Source of the DNA: Sutcliffiella horikoshii
Lineage (GTDB): Bacteria > Bacillota > Bacilli > Bacillales > Bacillaceae_I
Reading direction: 5' to 3'
NCBI RefSeq assembly: GCF_020524325.1
Contig: NZ_JAIVKY010000008.1
Span: 248,001 to 312,000, forward strand
DNA: 64,000 nucleotides
Notes under the pieces: model-generated
What the model was told of the DNA's origin: nothing
What the model saw: the letters and a program-made list of their open reading frames with translations, nothing else
The model's database searches: none
Program-made: the position numbers and the translations under genes
Shown: one piece after another, positions 26,648 through 36,350 of the stretch
Position numbering within the stretch: the first letter of the stretch is position 1
Layout of the letters: every line of letters begins with the position of its first letter

Positions 26648-27226
26648 TCATTCTGCTTTTCTGCGTTCCATATTTGTAAACATGTATCTTTTTCCGGTTT
26701 GTAGAGTGTATTCGAAACGGTCGGTAACTGATTTTCCTCTCGAAAAGTGGTGCTGAACGGAACAGATAAAGGTTTCATTATCATAAACGAGGAAATTTAC
26801 CCCGGACGGCTCTTTAATATGATCCATGAACTGCATCGTGTTATAGCAATAGATACAATCATAGATAGAAATATTTGAGTTGTTCAACAGAGTGGTGAAC
26901 TTGGTGAACGCTTCCTCCGACAATTCTTCAAGCCACTCCATATAAGGTTGTGGAAGCCTTTTCCGGACTCGCACGGCATCTCCATTGTTTAATTCATATA
27001 AATGCTTGGTATGTAACACAACCTGACCTGTTTCTAATAACACTCCAGGTACCCATTCGTTTGAAAAGAGAATTTCAATACCTTCTTCCGAAATCTCCTC
27101 CAAAAGAAATGCTTCATCGTCCTCCGCTTCAAAGAAAATCCATTGTTCGTTTATATTTTCAATTGTTCCGCATGTATAGGAGCGTTTCTGTTCGTAAATA
27201 ATGTTTTTCCTTTTTTGAAGATTCAC
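26648..27226 (-). CDS. DUF2777-type protein, YisN-like
   Basis: A 192-residue soluble protein. It has an N-terminal beta-rich part (CGTIENINEQWIFFEAED) and a C-terminal part with YDCIYCYN and ICSVQHHFSRG. The paired Cys in the CIYC motif and the His residues could bind a metal, which is inference. Position immediately upstream of, and divergent from, asnO matches yisN of B. subtilis, and the features fit the DUF2777 family as I recall it. The function is unknown. A subfamily B repeat ends 34 bases beyond its stop. Confidence 0.7.
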   Translation of the reverse strand: MNLQKRKNIIYEQKRSYTCGTIENINEQWIFFEAEDDEAFLLEEISEEGIEILFSNEWVPGVLLETGQVVLHTKHLYELNNGDAVRVRKRLPQPYMEWLEELSEEAFTKFTTLLNNSNISIYDCIYCYNTMQFMDHIKEPSGVNFLVYDNETFICSVQHHFSRGKSVTDRFEYTLQTGKRYMFTNMERRKAE

Positions 27227-27473
27227 AGTCGTTTCCTCCAGTAGTCAACAAGTTTTGTAGGGGTAAACCTTTGTGTCTGCCATTCTTCCCTAGTTGGGTT
27301 GCCTTTAAACTAGATGCTTTTTTTATTACTTTACCCACTTTTCAAAGGATTATTGGGAGGAGGACGAACAAGGAAAAAAAGTGAAAGTGTTTCTTGAATT
27401 CATGGTATAAGCACTCCCGGCATAGTATAGAACACCCGTAGTTTGCTTGAAGCAAAAGGAGTGGATGGACAAT

Positions 27474-29324
27474 ATGTGCGGTATTGCTGGATGGATAGAT
27501 TGGAAGAAAGATATCAAAGATCAGAAAGATACAGTAAAAAAAATGGCGGAAACTTTATCGTTGCGTGGACCGGATGACACAAATATTTGGATGGACCGTC
27601 ATGTGGGATTTGGCCATAAACGTCTGGCTGTGGTTGACCTTGAAGGCGGGAAGCAGCCAATGACAAGGAATAAAGCAGAGAATACTTATACGATCTGCTA
27701 TAATGGTGAGCTTTATAATACAGAAGATATTCGAAAAGAATTGATAAAGAGAGGCTATAGCTTTAGAGGGCATTCTGACACAGAAGTTTTGCTGACAGCC
27801 TATATGGAATGGAAAGAAGAGTGTGTACATCATTTAAATGGCATTTTTGCTTTTGCTATTTGGGATGAAGAGGAAGAAAAAGTATTCATTGCAAGGGACA
27901 GACTTGGTGTTAAACCATTATTTTACCATCAAGGCAAAGGGACGTTGCTCTTTGGATCCGAACTAAAGGCACTGCTGGCCCATCCGGAAGTCTCGAGTGC
28001 AGTCGGGTATGATGGATTGGCAGAAATTTTTGGACTTGGACCTTCTCGTTCACCCGGTCATGGACTTTTCCATGATATCAAGGAGCTCCGGCCAGCCCAT
28101 TTAATGATAGTTAGTAAAAGGGAAGGGCTGAAAATCAAGCGATACTGGAATGTGGAGAGCAGGCCGCATACCGATAGTTTCGAGGAAACGGTGGAGAAAG
28201 TGCGCTATTTGTTCACGGATGCTGTGACAAGACAACTAGTATCAGATGTGCCGGTATGCACATTCCTTTCCGGAGGTTTGGATTCTAGTGCGATTACGGC
28301 AATTGCTGCAAATGCTTTTAAAAGTGAAGGAAAGCCGCCACTAAATACGTATTCGATTGATTATGAAGAAAATGATAAGTATTTTAAAGCAAATGAATTC
28401 CAACCGAACTCCGATGAAAAGTGGATAAGAAAAATGACGGAAACCTTTGGTACCGTTCATCATCGATCCATTATTTCACAAACTAATCTTGCAGCCTACC
28501 TAAAAGAAGCGGTGCTAGTAAGGGACCAACCAGGTATGGCGGATATAGACTCCTCTTTATTATGGTTTTGCAGAGAAATCAAACAGAATTATGTAGTTAG
28601 TCTCTCTGGGGAATGTGCAGATGAAATTTTTGGGGGATACCCGTGGTTCCACCGACCAGAAGACCTTGCATCAAGTAATTTTCCTTGGATGCGGTCCACA
28701 CAAGCCAGAATGGAACTGCTTCGACCTGAATGGAGAAGAAAACTGAAACTAGATGAATATATCACTTCCAAGTTTGAAGAAACTGTAGCGGAAACACCTA
28801 GATTAGAAGGGGAAAGTTTAATTGAAGCCAGAAGACGAGAATTGTTCTATTTAAATATGATTTGGTTTATGACAACATTATTAGATCGCAAGGACAGGAT
28901 GAGTATGGGGGCAAGCTTGGAGGTCCGTGTTCCCTTTGCTGATCACCGTCTGGTGGAGTATGTCTGGAATATCCCTTGGGAAATGAAAATGCACGGCAAC
29001 AGGGAAAAGGGAATCTTGAGAAAAGCTTTAGAAGGAATACTTCCAGATGAAGTGCTTTACAGGAAAAAGAGTCCTTATCCAAAGACCCATCATCCAGTTT
29101 ATACGAAATTGGTAAGAAACTGGCTGGAAGAAATTCTGGAAGATTCACATAGTCCGATACTTGAATTTATGGATAAGAAGAAGCTGCAAGACATCGTTTC
29201 TTCAGAAGGTAAAGCCTTTCAAGTACCTTGGTTCGGTCAGTTGATGACAGGACCCCAATTGTTAGCCCACCTCGCACAAATTCATGTATGGTTTACTCAT
29301 TATGGTGTAACAATAAAGGAATAA
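27474..29324 (+). CDS. asnO: Asparagine synthetase (glutamine-hydrolysing), AsnO type
   Basis: 616 residues. The N-terminal Ntn-hydrolase glutaminase domain must begin with Cys after Met removal; MCGIAGWID gives Cys2, so the start is ATG 27474 and not the in-frame codons at 27447 or 27465. AAAGGAG lies 12 bases upstream. The domain shows SLRGPDD, CYNGELYN and SDTEVLL. The synthetase domain has the PP-loop FLSGGLDSSAI (about 260) and SLSGECADEIFGGYPWF. AsnO (YisO) in B. subtilis is the sporulation-associated paralogue; asparagine is made from aspartate, glutamine and ATP. Length and neighbours (yisN upstream, crtM/yisP-like gene downstream) agree. Confidence 0.93.
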   Translation: MCGIAGWIDWKKDIKDQKDTVKKMAETLSLRGPDDTNIWMDRHVGFGHKRLAVVDLEGGKQPMTRNKAENTYTICYNGELYNTEDIRKELIKRGYSFRGHSDTEVLLTAYMEWKEECVHHLNGIFAFAIWDEEEEKVFIARDRLGVKPLFYHQGKGTLLFGSELKALLAHPEVSSAVGYDGLAEIFGLGPSRSPGHGLFHDIKELRPAHLMIVSKREGLKIKRYWNVESRPHTDSFEETVEKVRYLFTDAVTRQLVSDVPVCTFLSGGLDSSAITAIAANAFKSEGKPPLNTYSIDYEENDKYFKANEFQPNSDEKWIRKMTETFGTVHHRSIISQTNLAAYLKEAVLVRDQPGMADIDSSLLWFCREIKQNYVVSLSGECADEIFGGYPWFHRPEDLASSNFPWMRSTQARMELLRPEWRRKLKLDEYITSKFEETVAETPRLEGESLIEARRRELFYLNMIWFMTTLLDRKDRMSMGASLEVRVPFADHRLVEYVWNIPWEMKMHGNREKGILRKALEGILPDEVLYRKKSPYPKTHHPVYTKLVRNWLEEILEDSHSPILEFMDKKKLQDIVSSEGKAFQVPWFGQLMTGPQLLAHLAQIHVWFTHYGVTIKE

Positions 29325-29389
29325 ATTGCTAAGTATGATCAAATGTGTTTTGATTAAAGTGTAGAAGTTCTTTAATGAATTAAAGAGAT

Positions 29390-29415
29390 AAAAGCTCCTG
29401 AATAGGAGTTTTTAT
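29390..29415 (+). terminator. Terminator of asnO
   Basis: AAAGCTCCT pairs with AGGAGTTTT (one G-T) across GAAT, then a T run. Confidence 0.75.
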
Positions 29416-29533
29416 TTCCATGTTAGTGTGTACAAGCCTCATATTTCTGTTACAGTTTACGAAAAAAATCTTCATCCAAATGCCGGTTCAGCCCGTTTTT
29501 ACATAGAGAGAGTATTATTTATTGTAAGAGTAA

Positions 29534-29561
29534 TTGCGATTATGTATAATGTTTGTATAAT
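29534..29561 (+). promoter_or_regulatory. Probable sigma-A promoter of the plus-strand crt block
   Basis: TTGCGA (29534-29539), a 16-base spacer and TATAAT (29556-29561) lie 50 bases before the first carotenoid gene. No other obvious gene or element fills 29416-29611. Confidence 0.55.
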
Positions 29562-29611
29562 ATTTGTTTAATTAATGAGCGGTTTGTTTGGATGGAGGAG
29601 GCGTACTAAAA

Positions 29612-31138
29612 ATGAGTAAAAAAGTAATAGTGGTTGGTGCAGGACCAGGTGGCTTAGCGGCTGCCATGATGCTCTCGGCAAATGGCTATGAAGTGAACGT
29701 AATGGAAAAACAACCTTATGTTGGAGGGAGAAACTCTGCCATCAAATTAGGGGATTTCACCTTCGATATGGGGCCAACCTTTTTAAGTATGCCTCAGATT
29801 GCAGAGGAGATTTTTGAGGAATCTGGACGAAATATGCATGACTATATGGATATGAAAGAATTAAAAGACATGTATGAACTGGTATTCCCTGATAAATCTT
29901 TTATGGTAACTCGTAATAAGGAAAAAATGAAAGAAACTATTGAACGGTATTTTCCTGGGGATGGAGAAGGGTACGAACGATTTATGTTCGAGACGGAGAA
30001 ACGCATGGACGCCCTTACTCCCATTCTTCAGGGGAAAATGGATCGGTTCTATCATTATTTTCAGTGGAAAGTAATTAAGGCATTGCCGCAGCTCAGCCTT
30101 GGCAGCAGTTTGTATGATCAATTGAGTAAATATTTTCGAGAAGAACAACTTAAGCTTGCCTTTACTTTTCAATCCAAATATTTAGGAATGTCCCCGTGGG
30201 AATGTCCTGGTGCTTTTTCTATCCTGTCCTGGATGGAGCATGCATATGGAATCTATCATCCTATTGGAGGGGTCAACCAGCTTTCCGAAAGCATGGCAAA
30301 AGTGGTCAAGGAATATGGTGGGACCATTAACCTTGGTACGGGTGTTAAAAAACTTTGGCTAGAAGGCCGCAAAGTGAAAGGTGTCATTCTAGAAAATGGG
30401 TCAAAAGTGGAAGCAGATGAAGTGGTCGTTAACGGCGATTTTGCCCATGTGATGACCAATTTAGTGGATGACAATGTATTACAAAAATACAGCAAAAGAA
30501 AGCTTGAAAAGAAAAAGTACTCTTGCTCCACTTTCATGATCTACCTTGGACTGGACACAAAGTATGATCTTCCACACCATAGCATTGTTTTTGCAGAAGA
30601 CTACAAAAAGAATGTAGAAGAAATCACCAAAACAAAAAAACTATCAAGTGACCCATCTATCTATGTACAAAATGCTTCCGTAACAGACCCTACATTGGCT
30701 CCAAAGGGAAAATCAGCTCTTTATATTCTTGCCCCTGTTCCTAACAACTTTAGTGAGATAGATTGGCAGGAGAATAAAGATAAGTTCAGAGAATTAGTCT
30801 TTGAGACACTTGAGAAGAAGAGTGGATTTAAAGGGTTGAAGAATCACATAGAAGTGGAAAAAATCATTACTCCCTCTGATTGGGAAAAAGAAGTACTTGT
30901 TTATAAAGGTGCCACATTCAACCTTGGTCACCAACTGACACAAATGATGGTCTTGCGCCCACATAATAAATTTGAAGAACTTGAAAACTGTTGGCTTGTC
31001 GGCGGGGGGACACATCCAGGCAGCGGATTACCGACCATCCTCGAATCAGCGAGAATTACGACCAGACTATTGCGTGAAAAGCGTGAAACACATGCTCAAA
31101 AAAGCTTTCAAGCGCAAAGATTGGAGAAGGCTCAATGA
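29612..31138 (+). CDS. CrtN-family carotenoid desaturase/oxygenase, CrtNc-like
   Basis: 508 residues. The FAD-binding Rossmann motif is at the N-terminus (VVVGAGPGGLAAAM, about 6-19), followed by VGGRN and FDMGPTFLSMP, and the carotenoid-desaturase C-terminal signature LVGGGTHPGSGLPTILESARIT. The middle (SKYLGMSPWECPGAFSILSWMEHAYGIYHPIGG) differs from typical diapophytoene desaturases, so among the three paralogues here this is the best candidate for the CrtNc-type end-group enzyme described in pigmented Bacillus; that assignment is inference. ATG 29612 has GGAGGAGG 11 bases upstream. The stop overlaps the next gene by 4 bases. Confidence 0.82.
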   Translation: MSKKVIVVGAGPGGLAAAMMLSANGYEVNVMEKQPYVGGRNSAIKLGDFTFDMGPTFLSMPQIAEEIFEESGRNMHDYMDMKELKDMYELVFPDKSFMVTRNKEKMKETIERYFPGDGEGYERFMFETEKRMDALTPILQGKMDRFYHYFQWKVIKALPQLSLGSSLYDQLSKYFREEQLKLAFTFQSKYLGMSPWECPGAFSILSWMEHAYGIYHPIGGVNQLSESMAKVVKEYGGTINLGTGVKKLWLEGRKVKGVILENGSKVEADEVVVNGDFAHVMTNLVDDNVLQKYSKRKLEKKKYSCSTFMIYLGLDTKYDLPHHSIVFAEDYKKNVEEITKTKKLSSDPSIYVQNASVTDPTLAPKGKSALYILAPVPNNFSEIDWQENKDKFRELVFETLEKKSGFKGLKNHIEVEKIITPSDWEKEVLVYKGATFNLGHQLTQMMVLRPHNKFEELENCWLVGGGTHPGSGLPTILESARITTRLLREKRETHAQKSFQAQRLEKAQ

Positions 31139-32637
31139 ATAAACATATTGCGATAGCAGGCGCAGGTATTGGTGGAATGATTACAGCCCTTCTACTAAAG
31201 AAACAAGGATTTCAAGTTAGTTTATATGAGAAAGAAAAACAAGCAGGAGGTAGGCTTGCTTTTGTCGAAAGGGAAGGGTACCGGATCGATCAAGGTCCAA
31301 CTATCGTTCTGCTGCCCGATATGCTCAAAGAAATTTTAGCAGAAGCAGGGGTGTCTGAGGATGCTTGGGATCTACTTGGCCTTGACACGCTTTATAGCAT
31401 TCATTTCAAAGATGGAAAGAAATACACAAAGTATAAAGATGAAAATACACAACTGCTGGAGCTATCAAAGCAATTTCCCGGAGAAGAAGAAGGCTTCAAG
31501 CGATATATGACAGATATGAAGAAGAGCTTTGAAGTCGGGAAGGCTTCCTTTCTAGAGAAATCGTTCACGCGAAAACGAGATTTCTGGACGGGGAAAAATC
31601 TTAAAACATTGCTGAGATTAAAAGCTTATCATTCAACCAAAAAATTCGCAGGATCCTATTTCAACGACGAACGTCTCCGGGAAGCGTATTCCCTCCAAAC
31701 ATTATATATTGGTGGAAATCCTCAAACGGCACCTGCGATGTATAGTTTAATTCCTTACAGTGAGCATGAACATGGCATCCATTATGTAAAGGGAGGCTAT
31801 GCTTCTCTTGTTGATGTGCTAGTGGAAACGTTGAAAGCCAACGAAATTCCGTTGCATTTATCCAATAAGGTAGAAAAGATTCAAAAGAAAAATGGCCGCG
31901 TTACATCCATTAGTGTTAATGGTGAGACAATCAAAGTGGATGGACTTGTTTGGAATGGTGATTTTCCTGCCTCGGCTGAACACTTCGACGTTCAGAAAAA
32001 CTATGAACCTTCCTCAGGTTGTGTATTACTATATTTCGGATTGGACGGAAAGTTTCAGGATTCGGATGTTCACCAATTTTTCATGGGTGGAAACTTCGAG
32101 CAGCATATGAAAGAAGTGTTTCAACACAAAAAAGTCCCAACAGATCCTTCATTTTACACCTTTAATCCAAGCGTAATCGATTCCACGTTGGCACCAGATG
32201 GAAAAAGTGTTCTTTATGTCCTAATACCAGTTCCATCGGGCAGTCACATTGATTGGAGTAAGGAACAGTCATTTGTTAATAGAATGATCAAAAGTATTGA
32301 ACATAGAGCTTTTCCCGAATTGACAAAAAGAATGGAATGGATGGAAGTAAGAACACCTAATGATGCCGAGCGCGAAGGACTGTTTCAAGGTGGCAGCTTT
32401 GGTATTGCCCCGAATCTTTTTCAGTCTGGTGTATTCCGCCCTCAGGCTAAACCGTCTTCTACTCTCGACAATGTTTATGCAACGGGTGCATCTATACACC
32501 CAGGCGGTGGCATTCCAATTGTTATGCAAAGCGCTAAGCTTGCAGCAAATCAGATTATTCATGATTTTGCCCATCATTCATCTGCAAAGGATGTGAATCT
32601 CAATGAACGACTTAATGAAAGCATATCATCATTGTGA
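31135..32637 (+). CDS. crtN: 4,4'-diapophytoene desaturase, CrtN type
   Basis: A 500-residue FAD-dependent desaturase expected to convert 4,4'-diapophytoene to diapolycopene or diaponeurosporene. Visible features are IAGAGIGGM at the N-terminus, DQGPTIVLLPDM, LQTLYIGGNPQTAPAMYSL, GIHYVKGGYASLVDVL and ATGASIHPGGGIPIVMQSAK, all close to Staphylococcus CrtN. It overlaps the upstream paralogue by 4 bases, and its 3' end overlaps crtM by 35 bases in a different frame, so the three genes are one tightly coupled unit. The choice as the primary desaturase rests on the CrtN-like core and adjacency to crtM. Confidence 0.85.
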   Translation: MNKHIAIAGAGIGGMITALLLKKQGFQVSLYEKEKQAGGRLAFVEREGYRIDQGPTIVLLPDMLKEILAEAGVSEDAWDLLGLDTLYSIHFKDGKKYTKYKDENTQLLELSKQFPGEEEGFKRYMTDMKKSFEVGKASFLEKSFTRKRDFWTGKNLKTLLRLKAYHSTKKFAGSYFNDERLREAYSLQTLYIGGNPQTAPAMYSLIPYSEHEHGIHYVKGGYASLVDVLVETLKANEIPLHLSNKVEKIQKKNGRVTSISVNGETIKVDGLVWNGDFPASAEHFDVQKNYEPSSGCVLLYFGLDGKFQDSDVHQFFMGGNFEQHMKEVFQHKKVPTDPSFYTFNPSVIDSTLAPDGKSVLYVLIPVPSGSHIDWSKEQSFVNRMIKSIEHRAFPELTKRMEWMEVRTPNDAEREGLFQGGSFGIAPNLFQSGVFRPQAKPSSTLDNVYATGASIHPGGGIPIVMQSAKLAANQIIHDFAHHSSAKDVNLNERLNESISSL

Positions 32638-33436
32638 ATCCATAATTAAAGAACATTCCAAAACATTCTATAAAGCATTTATGCTCCTGCCGAAAGAGAA
32701 GAAGCAGGCAGTCTGGGCTGTTTATGCGTTTTGCCGACAAGTGGACGATATAGTGGATGAAGGAGTGAATCCAAAAGAAGAGCTGTTTGCATTCAAAGGG
32801 ATGTTTGCTGATTTTCTAGAGGGCGAATTGCCGTCCCAAGATCCAATGTGGTTAGCTCTTCAGGATGTGTTCAATAGATACGAAATGGATGTCCAATCCT
32901 TTCATGACATGATCGTTGGCCAAGAAATGGACTTATACAAGAAGTTATACTTTACTGAAGAAGAAGTTTTACACTATTCCTATCATGTAGCAAGTACTGT
33001 TGGATTGATGCTCCTTCCGATTCTTGCTCCAAAGAAAAAAGATGCATTGCGTGAAGATGCTATTGCGCTTGGGCAGGCGATGCAGATAACTAATATTCTT
33101 CGGGATATTGGAGAAGACCTTGAACGTGATAGAATCTACATTCCTATTGAAAAGTTGGAAAAGGTCGGCTACTCATTGGATGATTTGCATCAGAATATCG
33201 TGAATAACAAGTTCATATCGGTGTGGGAAGAGATGGCGAACAAAGCAGAAAGTCTTTATGAACAGGCATTAAGTACGATTCATCTGTATCCGATGCATTC
33301 GAGAACTCCTGTAAAGGGAGCGGCGTACTTGTATCGTGCGATATTAGGATCAATCCGTAAAAAGGGCTATTCAGTATTCAAGACGAAGCACTATGTTACA
33401 AGTGAAGAAAAGCAGCAAATCATATCGCAAATTTAA
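32603..33436 (+). CDS. crtM: Dehydrosqualene (4,4'-diapophytoene) synthase
   Basis: A 277-residue head-to-head prenyl synthase that joins two farnesyl-PP units, the first step of C30 carotenoids. Both Mg-binding aspartate motifs are present: DDIVDE (48-53) and DIGEDLERDR (168-177). YAFCRQVDD and TNILRD are family signatures. AAAGGA is 11 bases before ATG 32603, which lies inside the end of crtN. B. subtilis yisP occupies the corresponding place between asnO and yisQ and belongs to the same superfamily, so this may be its intact, cluster-associated counterpart. A terminator follows. Confidence 0.9.
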   Translation: MNDLMKAYHHCESIIKEHSKTFYKAFMLLPKEKKQAVWAVYAFCRQVDDIVDEGVNPKEELFAFKGMFADFLEGELPSQDPMWLALQDVFNRYEMDVQSFHDMIVGQEMDLYKKLYFTEEEVLHYSYHVASTVGLMLLPILAPKKKDALREDAIALGQAMQITNILRDIGEDLERDRIYIPIEKLEKVGYSLDDLHQNIVNNKFISVWEEMANKAESLYEQALSTIHLYPMHSRTPVKGAAYLYRAILGSIRKKGYSVFKTKHYVTSEEKQQIISQI

Positions 33437-33466
33437 AAACCACAGTCCAATGGGCTGTGGTTTTAT
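33435..33466. terminator. Terminator at the end of the plus-strand crt block
   Basis: AAAACCACAG pairs with CTGTGGTTTT, with A and T tails on both sides, so it may serve both convergent blocks. Confidence 0.85.
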
Positions 33467-33577
33467 TTAATGGATTAAAAAATATATAGTTCGGTTGATT
33501 TCATTCAACTCAAGGGCAAAAAAAGAAACCGAATGAGTTACTGATAAACCAATAACAATACTTTTACAAAATCTCTA

Positions 33578-33704
33578 GCTGTGGATTGGAGCAAATGGCG
33601 GAGTCTCCAGTGGGGGAGTAACGGTAGCTTGAGACCCCACAGCGCAGAAAGGAGGCTCAAGCACCGTCTCGAGGAAAGCGAAGCCATTTGCGGAAAGTAA
33701 CAGC
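33578..33704 (+). repeat. Dispersed structured repeat, subfamily B, copy 3
   Basis: 127 bp from GCTGTGGATTGGAGC to GTAACAGC, placed exactly between the two convergent carotenoid blocks. CAAATGGC/GCCATTTG is intact; the ACTCC arm has become TCTCC. Confidence 0.87.
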
Positions 33705-33726
33705 GGCGGTTAAACATATACTAATG

Positions 33727-35217
33727 TTATACACTAAACAAATTACTGTTTTTCTTATTCGCCTTACTTATTGCATTTGCGACATTAAGGCCTGATAAGG
33801 TTACCATCGGCGAACCTCCACCCGGGTGGGTGGAGCCGCCGACAAAGTAAAGATTGGCAATATCTGCGGATTTGTTTCTTGGGCGGAAGAACGCATCTGT
33901 TTTTCGGTTAGAGGCCATCCCGTATAAAGCACCTTTATGAGCGCCAAAGGTCATTTGTATATCTTTTGGCGTAATCACCTTTTCAGATAGCATATTCTCC
34001 TTCAGCGATAACCCTCTTTTTGCTAATGTTTCATAAATAACTTCCTTATAGTCCTTAGCATTCTCATTATGAGGAGATATCGCCGGTGCATTCACCAATA
34101 GGAACAGGTTGTCTCCATTTGGACTTTTCTCCTTTTCTGTAAAAGAAGAATTACTCAAATAGATGGTAGGGTCACTTGCATACGCCTTGTCCTGAAATAG
34201 ACTCGTGAACTCTTGTTCGTAATTACTCGAAAAATAGACAGTATGATGTAAAAGTTGTGAATGCCTCTTCTTCATTTCTGCAAGGACCACATAGGCAGAG
34301 ATGGAAGGCTCGAATGTTGCCGCCTTTTTATCTGAAAAATGCGGCCTGTCTACTTCCCGGACAAGTTCAGGATAAGCCACAAGTAAATCTGCATTCATCA
34401 CAATCGTATCGGCAGGGAACTGTTCTCCAGTTTCTGTTGACACGGAAACAGCTTGTTTGTTTGTTACTTCAATACTGGTAACCTTGCAATTAGTATGGAT
34501 TAACACTCCAAGCTTTTTTGCAAGTTTCTCGAATCCTTCAGCAATTTTTGTGTTACCGCCTTTTGTATAGTAGACCCCTTCCACAAGCTCCAAATAAGCG
34601 ATCAAGCCAAAAGTTGCAGGGGAGACAAAGGGAGAAGAGCCGATATAGGTGGCATAGCGGTCAAGGGCTTGGATAACAAAAGGGTTAGTAAAATACTTCC
34701 TGTGAAAACGATGCAAGGACTGTAATGGCCGCACCTTGCTGAAAGAAAAGCCTAAACTTGGAGAGAGATAATCTGTGGTTGAAGTAAAGGTCCTCCGGAA
34801 AAACTGACTTTCTCCCATCTGATACAAGCGTGTGACTTCCTCCAAATAGGAAGGGTAATTTTTAGCCCCAACCGGGTCAAGCTTTGCAAGCTGGTCTATC
34901 ATTTTCTCTTGATCAGAACTGAAGTCAAATACAGTTCCATCTGATGAAAAATTACGAGTATGTGAGGAGAGTTTAATAAATTCAAAGTACGTATCAGGAT
35001 TTTCCCCTGTTTGAGAGATAACTTCCCTGAATACATCTGGCATTGTAATCGTATTTGGTCCAAAATCAAAAGATGCCCCTCCTAATTGAACGGGCATCAG
35101 CTTTCCACCTAAGTGGTTGTTCTTTTCTAATAATGTAACTTTAAAACCCTTGTTCGCGAGGCTGATTGCAGCAGACAAACCACCAAGGCCTCCGCCTATG
35201 ACAACGACATTTTTCAT
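33727..35217 (-). CDS. crtP: CrtP/CrtNb-like diaponeurosporene (diapolycopene) oxygenase
   Basis: 496 residues of the CrtN superfamily. The sequence is closest to Staphylococcus CrtP: VVIGGGLGGLSAAI, NNHLGGK, FDFGPNTITMPDVF, YIGSSPFVSPATFGLIAYLE, GVYYTKGGNTKIAEGFEKLAKK, and YFVGGSTHPGGGSPMVTLSG. CrtP-type enzymes oxidise a terminal methyl group of the C30 backbone to the aldehyde. It starts 4 bases inside the end of the upstream glycosyltransferase gene, so the minus-strand block is an operon read cruF, plsC-like, crtQ-like, crtP. Confidence 0.85.
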   Translation of the reverse strand: MKNVVVIGGGLGGLSAAISLANKGFKVTLLEKNNHLGGKLMPVQLGGASFDFGPNTITMPDVFREVISQTGENPDTYFEFIKLSSHTRNFSSDGTVFDFSSDQEKMIDQLAKLDPVGAKNYPSYLEEVTRLYQMGESQFFRRTFTSTTDYLSPSLGFSFSKVRPLQSLHRFHRKYFTNPFVIQALDRYATYIGSSPFVSPATFGLIAYLELVEGVYYTKGGNTKIAEGFEKLAKKLGVLIHTNCKVTSIEVTNKQAVSVSTETGEQFPADTIVMNADLLVAYPELVREVDRPHFSDKKAATFEPSISAYVVLAEMKKRHSQLLHHTVYFSSNYEQEFTSLFQDKAYASDPTIYLSNSSFTEKEKSPNGDNLFLLVNAPAISPHNENAKDYKEVIYETLAKRGLSLKENMLSEKVITPKDIQMTFGAHKGALYGMASNRKTDAFFRPRNKSADIANLYFVGGSTHPGGGSPMVTLSGLNVANAISKANKKNSNLFSV

Positions 35218-36323
35218 TTATAGGCACGACCCTTCCAAATATAATGTTGTTTTCTCCAAGATTTCCACATGGAAGCGTGCAGAATGACCAAGAACGCCAA
35301 AGCGCTTAATGGCATGAAAAGAAATAAATATGCAAGCTGTCCTGTGCGAAGATCTATATAAAGCTTTTGCATCCAGACTAATAGTAGAGGCACCAAAAAC
35401 CAAACTCCATATAGAGGAGATAGAAGGGCCAAGAAAAGAGGAGCAATATAAAACAAGCTGTAAAACAAGGTTAACCCCATTGCTATTAGTGGAGACTTTC
35501 CAATGCCAATATAAATATTTTTCAAAAAGCCATTCCACACCTCTTGATTAGTTTCATACATATGACAGGTAACATAAGGAGTGGCGTTTATTAGTTTTAC
35601 TTGAAATCCATGCTCTTTCATCACCCTTGCGAGATGAACATCTTCTACGATGCTAGATTTTACGGAAAAATGACCTTCTACAAAATCATAAGCGCTTCTT
35701 TCAAAAAACATGAACGCTCCGTGAGCGGCACTGGCTGGCTTGTAGGAGGTGTAATTAGCTAATCCAAGGGGAAGGTGAAGCCAGATCACAAAATGTTGCA
35801 TAGGTACCACTAGCTTACTTAGCCAACTTGTAACCGGAAACCGTGGAAAACCAGTTACCAACCCGACTTTTTCATTCTGGAAAAAAGGAAGCATGCTTTC
35901 AATGGTATTCTTTTTTAGTCGTGCATCCGCATCTAAAAATAACAAATAATCTCCGTTCGCTGCATGGGAAAGTTGATAGCAGGCATGAACTTTTCCTGCC
36001 CAGCCCTTTTTTAAAGGAGCTCCTTGCATAATAGAGAACCGGCTATCCTTTTTAGTGGAATTTACTGCCAAAGAATAGGTGCAGTCAGAAGAATGATCAT
36101 CCAATAAGATAAATTCTAAATTTGGGTATGTGAGTTTCTTGAAATTTTCAATTATCTGGAGGACGTTTCGTTCTTCATCGCGCATTGGTACCAGAATGGA
36201 AACAAGCGGTGGTGTGGTGGATTTCTTGGGTTTTGGATAGGCAGGGTAAAACAATCCATTGATAATAATCCAGAGGAAAGACAATAATAGCCCGCCAGAA
36301 AGCAAGATAGTAAATGATCCCAT
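35214..36323 (-). CDS. Carotenoid glycosyltransferase, CrtQ-like (GT2)
   Basis: 369 residues. One N-terminal membrane helix, a GT2 catalytic domain with VSILVPMRDEERN and the DxD-type LFLDADARL, SSIVEDVHLARVM, and three or four C-terminal membrane helices: the layout of CrtQ, which glucosylates diaponeurosporenoate in staphyloxanthin synthesis. The acceptor here could instead be a 1-hydroxylated C30 carotenoid, given the CruF-like gene upstream. It overlaps crtP by 4 bases. Ribosome site GGAGGAAAA. Confidence 0.85.
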   Translation of the reverse strand: MGSFTILLSGGLLLSFLWIIINGLFYPAYPKPKKSTTPPLVSILVPMRDEERNVLQIIENFKKLTYPNLEFILLDDHSSDCTYSLAVNSTKKDSRFSIMQGAPLKKGWAGKVHACYQLSHAANGDYLLFLDADARLKKNTIESMLPFFQNEKVGLVTGFPRFPVTSWLSKLVVPMQHFVIWLHLPLGLANYTSYKPASAAHGAFMFFERSAYDFVEGHFSVKSSIVEDVHLARVMKEHGFQVKLINATPYVTCHMYETNQEVWNGFLKNIYIGIGKSPLIAMGLTLFYSLFYIAPLFLALLSPLYGVWFLVPLLLVWMQKLYIDLRTGQLAYLFLFMPLSALAFLVILHASMWKSWRKQHYIWKGRAYK

Positions 36324-36350
36324 ACTGTTTTCCTCCTTCGATTTCCACCA

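Noticed and set aside
26489-26704. ORF of 71 codons over the B repeat at 26486
   Set aside because: Read-through of the repeat; no conserved frame between copies and it runs antisense into the DUF2777 gene.
33490-33531. TTCGGTT ... AACCGAA inverted repeat with an internal GTTGATTTCATTCAAC, possibly a collapsed A repeat before the B copy at 33578
   Set aside because: Only the terminal hexamers resemble subfamily A and the rest does not align, so the resemblance may be chance.
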